Below are positions 56,377 to 64,000 of a stretch of 64,000 nucleotides of DNA, piece by piece. The translations under genes were made by a program, and so were the position numbers. The notes under the pieces were generated by a model. The model searched no databases and was not told the DNA's origin. It saw nothing but the letters and a program-made list of their open reading frames with translations. The stretch comes from Microglena sp. YARC (Eukaryota; Chlorophyta; Chlorophyceae; Chlamydomonadales; Chlamydomonadaceae), in the NCBI GenBank assembly GCA_022414725.1, contig CM039465.1:40438131-40502130 (forward strand), written 5' to 3'. Numbering within the stretch: position 1 is the first letter of the stretch; the number at the start of each line of letters is the position of its first letter.

Positions 56377-57600
56377 TTACACTTTCATGAGCGGACATCC
56401 AGATACCCATTTCCTCATTCCACCCTCATCCGTTGGCACCCCTCAGACTCGTCAATCGCCGATGCAGTCCTCACTTGTTCCGAACTGCCCCTGGGGCGGC
56501 CATGAAGAATCCTTTCTTGGGCACCACTATGCACTACCGTTCGCTTGCCGCCCCCACTCCTAGCACGACTGCTTTCCGTCAGGTCCACATCTATGGCTAA
56601 GAAGAAGGGTGGCCTCCGCCCTCCGTCCGGGCTTAGACCCCTCCAAAGAAATTTGCAACTTAGCTAAATTGCTCAACCAATAATCAACCGAACCAGCTAA
56701 GCTTAACATTCAAAAGCATGCCTCGTTTGTGGCTAAAAAAAGCCTATTCTCAACCCCCAATCCGCACCCAAAGATAAGGTTTTTGGACCCGCATGTCTGC
56801 TCGAACCATCCGCAGGCATCCGCATTATTGTCACCCTGGAGTGCACGGAGGCCAAGGCCGCTGGCGAGACTCCATCCCGATACTGCACCCAGAAGGTGCG
56901 GCATGGCGTGAGGGCCTTCAGTCATTATGTTGTGCACCATAAGAAGTACTTACCACCATAAGAAGTACTTCAGACAATAAGGAGTACTAGGGCACATAGT
57001 ATTTATTTATCGTATTCAATTTGAACTCGTCGGTAGGTATGGTGGATCCAACCACCAAACTACTTCCGCAGTTTTATATGATTCCTCAATGTGGATATGG
57101 GGGGAATTCTAGCATTATCTCGATTGTTGGAGGTTGGGTAAGTCCCTTGAAGCAATTCAGGGGATGATTTTGGGAAGCACACTTTGTTACCTTCGGACTT
57201 GGCTTCTTCACAATCTCAGCCATTTATTGAGAATTTCTCACTGAAATTTCTTCAGATTTCCAGGGCCAAATTCTTGCATTTCATGTACGACGTCGGGTTC
57301 TTTCAGAAAACCTTGAACCCAAATAATCCGGCTGAAGGCTATAAGCTAGGTGGCTATCCCCTGGACTGTAACATATACATATGATGGAGGCTTGAGTTTG
57401 AAATTGTCTCTATAAAAAAGTAAACATTTTTGTTTTTTGCCGAAAAACATCGCTGCATAAGGGCTATAAAAGTGTAAAGCTCCAAAAGTGTTCTGTCTAC
57501 GAGGGAGGCCCTAAGACCATTAGCTCGAAACCCCGCTTTCAAATTTTTGAAAAACAGATCCCTGCTCCAATCCTGGTCCGCTCATTGCCTCTGAATTGAT
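56377..57600. other. no gene resolved
   Basis: Mixed-composition sequence with short frames only. The upstream exons of the plus-strand gene ending at 58873 should lie here or further left, but I could not identify them. A fragment of SINE family B (GGTGGCTATCCCCTGGACTG then TAACATATAC) is at 57349-57379. Confidence 0.5.
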
Positions 57601-57861
57601 ACGTCTACCACGCAGGAACCGCAAGAACACCCCTGAGCGCTTGGAACTGAACACACAAACTCCCCCCCCTCCCCCCCCCCCCCCCACACACACACACACA
57701 AACCCCCAACACGCAGAACTTGCCAGACACCCTGGAAGCTCTTGGAATTGAACACACAAACTCACCCCCCCCACACACACACACATACATTACACACACG
57801 CACACACACTAGACCCCAACAAACCCCAACACAAACCCCCACACAGAACCCCAACATGCAG
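57601..57861 (+). repeat. two upstream copies of the acceptor edge of the exon at 57862
   Basis: ACGCAGGAACCGCAAGAACA, then CCCCTGAGCGCTTGGAACT (57610-57650), and ACGCAGAACTTGCCAGACAC, then CCTGGAAGCTCTTGGAATT (57711-57750), repeat the exon start. C-runs and (CA)n lie between. Confidence 0.85.
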
Positions 57862-57939
57862 AAACCGCCAAGAACACCCCTGAGCGCTTGGAACTTCAAG
57901 AAGTTCAACCCCAACATGGGAAAGATGGACTGTGCACAA
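57862..57939 (+). CDS. penultimate exon of an unidentified plus-strand gene
   Basis: Acceptor CAACATGCAG, 78 open bases (26 codons, phase 0/0), donor CACAA|GTGAGT. It encodes KPPRTPLSAWNFKKFNPNMG, then KMDCAQ: basic and aromatic, no domain I can name. It is flanked by tandem copies of both its edges (acceptor edge upstream, donor edge downstream), the same habit as the minus-strand gene. The frame continues into the short terminal exon at 58862. Confidence 0.6.
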
Positions 57940-58270
57940 GTGAGTTAATACCCCAGTATGTTATTCGCAGTTTGCTTATATTTCTCATATATTCCAGAAT
58001 TGTTACCTCATCATGGGACGCATGACTGTGTACAAGTGAGTTAATACCCCAGCATGTGTATTTGCATGTTCGTTATATTCTTATCTATTCAAGAATTCAA
58101 ACACCAGTATGGGGAGGGTGACTGAACAAATGAGTTAATACCCCAGTATATGTATTTGCATGTTCATTATATTCTTATATATTCAAGAAGTGTGACCTCA
58201 TCATGGGACGCTATTGACTGTGGCACAAGTGAGTTAATACCCCAGTATGTGTATTTGCATTTTTGTACCC
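57940..58270 (+). repeat. three downstream copies of the donor edge of the exon at 57862
   Basis: CACAAGTGAGTTAATACCCC, then AGTATGT, recurs near 58033, 58128 and 58224 (as TACAAGTGAGT, ACAAATGAGT, CACAAGTGAGT) with a ~95-bp period. Each copy also carries a CATCATGGGACGCATGACTG-like piece of the exon end. Confidence 0.9.
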
Positions 58271-58861
58271 TTAATGACTGACTAACATACACGACTGTAA
58301 CACACACACCATGCAATGTTCGCTACCCTCAGGACTAGGGACTGCATATCATATGATGTGACCAAAGGCGATTATGATATATACAAATTGCCATCATATG
58401 CATATCGCCATGATTTAAATGGTAAAAACTAATGCCTCTAAACAGAGACTGCCCGGCATTGCAATACAAATTGCATCATATGATTATCATATGAAGACAT
58501 GATATATATTGCCGTTCCCTACTTTCAGGACGGTAACATGCCTACACCATGCACCACAATGCTCATTTTTGTTTACAGGTCTAGCCGGATAAAGTGTAGC
58601 GAATAGGCCCAATAGACTTCAAGGCTCGTATATATGCTCATATATCCTGCTCTAGGGGGTTTATACCTTCGCCATCAAAACGTGTTTGGCGAGTTTGGTT
58701 TGGTTTGTCCTGACACAACTCCCTGATGTAATTGGGGTTTTGCTTTGTGGGTGCTTTTTCTTTTTTGTTTAAAGCCACTGAGTCTCATACACCCTCGCAG
58801 GTGTTAAGTAGACTTTAACATGTAATGTCATATATTTTCTTTGCTGCCCTCTGTCTTGCAG
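58271..58861 (+). other. last intron of the plus-strand gene
   Basis: Contains ATCATATGATG-type AT repeats (58345-58510). It ends in a strong acceptor, CTTTGCTGCCCTCTGTCTTGCAG. Confidence 0.55.
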
Positions 58862-58873
58862 GAGATCAAGTAA
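58862..58873 (+). CDS. terminal exon of the unidentified plus-strand gene (EIK stop)
   Basis: Directly after the pyrimidine-rich acceptor the phase-0 codons are GAG ATC AAG TAA, giving a C-terminus MDCAQ-EIK. The strong acceptor and matching phase make this likely, though the exon is only 12 coding bases. Confidence 0.5.
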   Translation, partial: EIK

Positions 58874-61350
58874 AAGCTCCTGGACTTTTTGGTTGCTTTA
58901 ACAAGAATTTCTCATCCTGGTGGTCGAATTTCGTCGAAAATTGCATCGTATAAATGTGTGATTTCGGATGGGAGGTCGAAAACTTAATACGTCACTTTTT
59001 TCTTTCTCGGATTGTTAGTTTTCGTCCCCTCCGTCCGCCCTACCAATTTGTAGTGAAACAAAATTCCGATGAAATCACCACCTGGGCATCAGGACATGGG
59101 ACAAATGGGTTAACTATTTCCTTGTGTGGGAATTGAAAACAGGGTAGGTTTGCAGGAGGGCCTAATGCTGCGCCATCCAAATTGTGATGCTTACCTAAGA
59201 GATATTGTAGGTGTATCGTATTTATTATCATACTTCACTTCCCTGTAACAATTGTTTATTGGAGCAATCTGTTTTTCGTTCTTTGCACTTGTTAACGGTG
59301 ATCGTTCACAGGGGTATTAGAGAACGGTGTCATCCGGCGTCCCAATGCTTCGGTATATTTGATATGGTGTTGTGTTGGGGGGGGGGGGGGGGGAGGACTC
59401 ACCTAACTGAGAATGTCCAGGGGTAGCCAATTAGGCTTAAAAGGGGTATTCCAAACCTCAAACACGTCAAGATAATACTTGGTATGTTACTATCCGGAGG
59501 GGCAAATTAGCCAATCACCCAGAAGAGCGGGATGGTCCCTTTCAAATGTAAGGATGCGACGGGGGGGGGGGGTCAAGTATTGATGCTATTCGAATTGAAT
59601 CCTCGGTGTTATGGTTGATGGTCGGGAGACACACCTCCTGGAGTGATAATACCTTTCACAACTTCAAACAAAGAACAGAAGTTAGGTATGTCATTGAAAA
59701 GATTAAAGTTAGGAAGTTGCACCAGCACTCCTAACTATCTTCAATGAATACAGCACAGCACCAGCACAACACCAATGAAGCAAATGACTTAGTGAATTCG
59801 ATGAAAGCTCCAATTCCACCTAAGTCTATGAAGGCAAAGGACTGATTGGAGGCAACTGATCGGCATGAACCGACACAGTCTGACCAGGTAAAGGAAGATG
59901 GCGCAACGTTAGAGCGCACCTACGAAGTTATGCACAGGGTTAGCCAAGTAGGCTGACGGAACTTGCCGAACCTCAAGGTGAGCCTGGAATACCATTTTTT
60001 GCAAACCCCCTGTGGGCGCACAAGCAATTTTGCGCTTTTTGCACTACACAGCGCAGTTTTGTGTTTATCAAGTGCGCAAAGCGTTGGCCAATTAGATCAA
60101 TGGAAGTACCCCTGCTCGACACTAACTGCTCTCCTGCTTCCACTCGGGATGGGATATGTAGTCGCAGTTGTTCTGGATGCCCCATCAGCATAGTGCCCGG
60201 TGCTACCCAATTGCTCACATCGTGGTATGGAAACCTTGGGCAAAACCGCAGGCGTTACTTCTTCCTTGCTTTTGCCTTGAAAGCCCGCACATGAAGCAGT
60301 ACTCTCAGATTTTCTGCGTCTGCGGAAATGGATTAGAAGACGATTCATTAAATTGAAATTCTAATTTACTATGAACTACCATGCAAAGGTGGCCGACTTA
60401 TGGAGTTCTAGGTTGGCAAGAACGCGTAGTGCTAGGCTTGGGTCCGAAGATGCCGAAGTCGTTGAGCAGCCAAATTGCTCTCCTCGTCTGGATCCATCAG
60501 GGATTTTTAAGCTCACAGGCTATTTCCGCATATATAGGCGTCCAGGGAGCGTTATTTTGTACCCCGTTTTAGCGGAATTATCGCTATAAAAAATTTATAA
60601 AAAGGCTTTTTTTGCCCTCATGGCCCTAAAAAGCTACAGAAAAGCCACAGAAAACACTAAAAACTCGCGTGTCCCTGGAGGCGAATGGCTATAACCATAT
60701 ACAGCTAGAAAGAAAGCCCACTTTCATATTTGAAACAAAAACTGGGAGCCATTGTAACCAAGTTCAAGTTGTATAGAGTTTTAGGTTGCGAACGTGGCGG
60801 GTCTGACCTATCAGGAGAAAAGGTAATTCATCTTCCCCCAAAGAAGTAACAAGCCTTCCCACAAAGAAGCTAAAGCCCTCTCCCCAAAAAGCATCCAGTA
60901 GGCAGTAGGCACCCTGGCCCAATATGTACACCATCTATGGTGCAACCTAGGTGTGGATCAGAGGATGGCCCAAAGACACTCCTGGGTAAATCCATACACT
61001 GAGCATGTGCCCTCATGGTGATACCTCACGTTTAGTTTCTAGTATTTTTTCGCGTGGTGGGTGCTCACTCCCTATGCCTCAACGCATGGCGTCAGGGGCT
61101 CATATATTGGAACATTAATAGCGGGATGGGCATTAATCACCACATGCATCTACCTGGACCCTGCCAGACTGCCCCCCCCCCTACCCTAAAACAGAGCTAC
61201 GTAGACGTAGACAGGGAAGAGGTCAGGCAAGGCTTTTATCTATTAAGGCACGGAGATTGCTCATGTAAGAAGACGTGGTCCCCTCTCTGGCGCCCCCTGC
61301 CTCATCATCGGAACCTCCATGCTATTATATTACCTCCCGGTTAACCACCT
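58874..61350. other. no gene resolved; short repeat fragments
   Basis: Fragments of SINE family B lie near 59415-59445 (minus) and 59935-59980. A G-run lies at 59376-59392. Short frames at 59963-60356 and 60371-60589 lack recognisable domains or conserved repeats. 60820-60900 has three GAAGTAACAAGCC/GAAGCTAAAGCCC-like repeats. Confidence 0.5.
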
Positions 61351-61359
61351 GCTTGTATT

Positions 61360-61830
61360 ACGCTCATTGACTCCCCAGGTCATCACCAGCCTCATACACC
61401 TCACCATCCTCACTAGACCTAATTGCACCTCAACCCGCTTGCCTGCCCCGCTCACCCCACCTGTGGAGGAAGGGGTTCAGACCTCAAGCCAGTAGGGTAG
61501 GCCCACCTCCATACCCTCCTAACCCCCCGCCCCACCCCTCATTACTGGGAACCTCAAGTATTCGACCTCTGCCAGGCCCACTCAATGAATAGCCAACTTG
61601 GGGGTCCCCAGGCCACCAACAGCCTCCCCCACCCAGCCATCCCCACCAGCCTAAACACATCCAGATCCAACTGCCCACCCCCCCACCCCACGTGTAGAGG
61701 AGGAGACCAACCCCTCTCCCCCTCCCTCTTCTCCCCTCCCAACCCCACCTCCCATACTGGGAACCCCAAGCAATGTTTCTGCCAGTCCCGACGCCATAAA
61801 TACCTACCTAGGAGGCCCGTACATAGAAAC
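61360..61830 (+). repeat. ~225-bp CT-rich tandem unit, probable LINE 5' region
   Basis: TGACTCCCCAGGTCATCACC at 61369 and GGGTCCCCAGGCCACCAACA at 61602 begin two diverged copies that share a CCACCTGTGGAGGAAGG-like end (61459 and 61690). They lie upstream of the LINE coding region. Tandem 5' monomers are common LINE promoters, so this may be one (inference). Confidence 0.45.
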
Positions 61831-61999
61831 CCTAGCTATCCTCGCATACGCTGATCACCTTCCACACAGCCGCCGCTAGAATTAGGGACGAGCACTACAA
61901 CAACTGGACACGGCCAGGGCAACTTCTCAGTCCCCCTGCTTAGCTCCTTCCCTGCATCTACACCACCCCATGTGGGCATCCTCAACCCCGTTGTATAAC

Positions 62000-62290
62000 C
62001 CCCCTTACACCCCTGCTCAGCTTCCCTTCCTAACCATGGACACCCGAGAGACCATACCCACAAGGGCATCATGCCGGGCAGCACAAAGGAACAGATATTA
62101 GAGCGCCTCCACCCCCACCAGAGCATGCATACTCAACCTTCAGCACGGTATTTGGCCATGCAGCCACAATTTCAAACACTTCCAGGGTGAGTGGTACTTG
62201 ATAGACTCTCTCAAAACACCAAACCCATTCTCCTGAACACACCCTCGTAAATGGGCGAGCATCCAGGGCCACACCTATACACTACAACCA
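62000..62290 (+). pseudogene. LINE ORF, first protease-like repeat (frameshifted)
   Basis: KGIMPGSTKEQILERLHPHQ, then, after frame changes, GHAATISN, QGEWYLIDSLKTPNP and HLYTTT. The block aligns with the region at 62770-63000 (MLGQ, QILQRIP, GHAKAIKQ, GEWWDMNSEGPYPL, HIYTLT). GH followed ~13 residues later by EWxxxDS/NS is the layout of the His and Asp/Asn side of papain-fold cysteine proteases (OTU, Ulp1, Josephin types). The catalytic Cys was not located. Frameshifts show this copy is dead. Confidence 0.5.
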
Positions 62291-62307
62291 GGACAACCCA
62301 ATGAAGC

Positions 62308-62643
62308 ATGGCTAGATCACAACCCCATCAACCCTATGGAGGAGGACCTCCCGGAGGACCCCATGGAGGAGGACCAAGCCACCACCCTGCCACCCCCGCT
62401 GCCGTACAAACAACCCAGACCACCCACCGCACCAATCTCCCATATGGGAACACCCAAATCGACTCCAACTGCTCAAATACAACTCCATCAACCATTTACC
62501 TGGGGTACAAAGCTCTTGATCTTGACGAAATCCTAGACTTTTCTGTAAAATTAGACACTCATGTGCGCAACTATACGTGCCAACAATGGACCCTAGAAGG
62601 CACTATGACAGTCTCACTGGTACCTATTCTAGCAATCTTATGA
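62308..62643 (+). CDS. LINE ORF segment, 111 codons
   Basis: Starts MARSQPHQPYGGGPPGG, Gly/Pro-rich and typical of the disordered, RNA-binding start of LINE ORF proteins. It then has YKALDLDEILDFSVKLD and NYTCQQWTLEG. It is interrupted before the second protease-like repeat by frame changes (62640-62790), where LLSTPTQDTFPTILAPTQKS is readable in another frame. Confidence 0.45.
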   Translation: MARSQPHQPYGGGPPGGPHGGGPSHHPATPAAVQTTQTTHRTNLPYGNTQIDSNCSNTTPSTIYLGYKALDLDEILDFSVKLDTHVRNYTCQQWTLEGTMTVSLVPILAIL

Positions 62644-62795
62644 ATTTCTACCTTTTCTTCCAACAAATCTCACCTTGGCCTCCTTACTAAGCACACCAAC
62701 CCAAGATACATTCCCCACCATATTAGCCCCCACACAGAAATCGCAGGGACTTCACTGACCGACTCTGAAGGGTATCATGCTGGGGCAGCTCACAG

Positions 62796-63545
62796 ATGCA
62801 GATCCTACAACGCATCCCTACCAACTGCTCTTGCTTCCTCCTACATTATCACTCTGGATATGGACATGCTAAGGCCATTAAGCAACTGGACGGTGAGTGG
62901 TGGGATATGAACTCTGAAGGGCCCTATCCCCTGAAGCCTCCTGACTGGCAACATCTTCAAGGGCACATTTACACCCTTACAGACACATCTGGACTACCCT
63001 GCCCTCAACTTTTCCAGCCTGAAATTTACTATGAACCAAACAACCCAACTCAAACTATCATTATAGACCTACCTACCACTCTTTACTCACAATGCTACCG
63101 ACTCCTCAGACCAGATAGTTCTTACAGACCAGATGAATCTTACAGGACTCCTCACAACTTTCAACAACTTCTCTCAGACCTTCCACACCCTACAGATCAC
63201 ATTCACCCTGCAGATCCTACAGAGCCCCCAGCTCCTACAGAAACTGTAGACCTTGTCTCTGATGATGAGGAGCCTCCCAAATCTAAGAAACCTAAAAGAA
63301 CCTCTACCCGTTGCAACCCCACTTACCTCCACTCAAACTCTACACATAAATCACCGACCACCAAAAAACACCCAGGGATACAACTCAACCTCCCAAGACT
63401 AACCTTCCATATCCCTACTAGACCTGCCATACCCGACAGCAACAAGATGCGCCAGAGCAGGATCTTTGGAGCAGAACCTCCTACCAAGAAACCTACTCCC
63501 CCAGACTCACCACAAAAACCCTTCCAACGAAAAGAATTAAAATAA
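62796..63545 (+). CDS. LINE ORF segment with protease-like motif, SIM and basic patch
   Basis: 249 codons. Residues ~23-45 hold GHAKAIKQLDGEWWDMNS, the protease-like motif also present at 62000-62290. Further on are Pro-rich sequence, VDLVSDDEE (a textbook SUMO-interacting motif pattern), and KSKKPKRTS (basic nuclear-signal-like). After one in-frame TAA (63543) the same frame continues straight into the endonuclease domain, so this was probably one long polyprotein now interrupted. Dualen/RandI-type algal LINEs combine a cysteine protease-like domain with an APE endonuclease, which this recalls (from memory). Confidence 0.6.
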   Translation: MQILQRIPTNCSCFLLHYHSGYGHAKAIKQLDGEWWDMNSEGPYPLKPPDWQHLQGHIYTLTDTSGLPCPQLFQPEIYYEPNNPTQTIIIDLPTTLYSQCYRLLRPDSSYRPDESYRTPHNFQQLLSDLPHPTDHIHPADPTEPPAPTETVDLVSDDEEPPKSKKPKRTSTRCNPTYLHSNSTHKSPTTKKHPGIQLNLPRLTFHIPTRPAIPDSNKMRQSRIFGAEPPTKKPTPPDSPQKPFQRKELK

Positions 63546-63593
63546 CCCACACTACCTCATATCCTGTTCAACAGCAGCAAACTGCACTCTATC

Positions 63594-64000
63594 TCACTTA
63601 ACATTATCACTTCCAACTGCAGAGGCATCTTCTCATCCTGGGAAACACTCTACGACCATATTCGAACTAATGAGCCAGACATTGCTATTCTCACCGAAAC
63701 AAACTCACCTCTAACAACACAGGTATAATTAAATATGATCAAACAAGACCTATCTGAGTACTACCACTTTCATCACAGCAGCAAAACCATTAAGCAAGCT
63801 ACCAATGCAGACAACATTGTAACCCGCTCAGCTGGAGTATATCCACACTATAAAAAAGACTCTTACTACACATCCAATTAAACATGAAGTCCCCACTGAC
63901 ATAGTCTGGTCATCTCACTCATCAAACTATTAACAAACACTACCCACATTTTAGGCGTCTACATGCCCTGCATGACCCTGCCAAAAGAGCCCGAATTTAT
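63594..64000 (+). pseudogene. LINE APE-type endonuclease domain, broken and cut by window end
   Basis: LNIITSNCRGI, then PDIAILTET, is the start of the exonuclease-endonuclease-phosphatase fold used by LINEs for target nicking. Asn and the Glu of TET are metal- and substrate-binding residues. A stop (63726) and frameshifts follow. THILGVYMPCMTLPKEPEF (63930-64000) is the next conserved strand (GVYxP). Reverse transcriptase would follow outside the window. The stops show this copy is inactive. Confidence 0.85.

Noticed and set aside
56254..56563. Two overlapping plus-strand frames of about 80 codons
   Set aside because: No domain, repeat or splice support. Length is within chance for this composition.

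Overview
The window is nuclear DNA of a eukaryote, most likely a green-lineage alga or related protist. Genes are split by long, repeat-choked introns with GT..AG borders. TTTAGGG (plant-type) telomere-like motifs recur inside one intron array. There are tRNA-derived SINE-like elements and a LINE. There is no bacterial gene organisation. The species cannot be fixed from the sequence; a prasinophyte or chlorophyte is my guess.

Main gene (minus strand, about 40.3 kb down to about 8.2 kb). A chain of exons with compatible splice phases can be read on the minus strand. In gene order these are: end of a WW-like module (40287-40143), a CEP164-like WW module (36422-36283 plus 29490-29336), an Ala/Glu/Lys-rich coiled-coil exon (27979-26898), a Gly/Gln/Lys/Pro-rich exon (25357-24077), and a complete kinesin motor (21369-20797, 18855-18766, 15328-15135, 14511-13986) ending in a short neck coiled coil. 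Two more copies of the neck exon follow (13682-13629, 13337-13284), and a possible terminal exon lies near 8.3-8.16 kb. The phases match at the junctions from 40287 to 13986, so one protein with N-terminal WW modules and an internal kinesin-7-like motor is the simplest reading. The 5' start lies upstream of 40.3 kb and was not found.

Nearly every intron of this gene holds tandem copies of the neighbouring exon edge: the splice site plus the first or last bases of the exon. Several have expanded into minisatellites. Between the WW exons there are a 93-120 bp array carrying TTTAGGG motifs, a 30 bp array and a 36 bp array. The 11.3 kb 36-bp satellite at 42.0-53.3 kb sits between copies of one such edge.

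Mobile DNA: a tRNA-Glu-like SINE family (20.3, 22.2, 34.3 and 53.7 kb, with a fragment at 19.7 kb); a second short family with an (ATAC)n-like tail (12.7, 20.5, 21.9, 22.9, 29.1 and 40.5 kb); two near-identical inverted copies of a 1.5-1.8 kb element bounded by (TA)n (17.1-18.6 and 29.7-31.6 kb); a TIR element at 31.6-32.0 kb; and an incomplete LINE at the right edge (about 61.4-64.0 kb). The LINE has a duplicated protease-like region and an APE-type endonuclease domain.

Flanks: the left 5.5 kb is a 33-bp satellite that decays into unreliable sequence beside a gap of exactly 1000 N. On the right, the plus strand carries the last two exons of an unidentified gene (57862-57939 and 58862-58873). 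The remaining 53-61 kb shows little that can be named.
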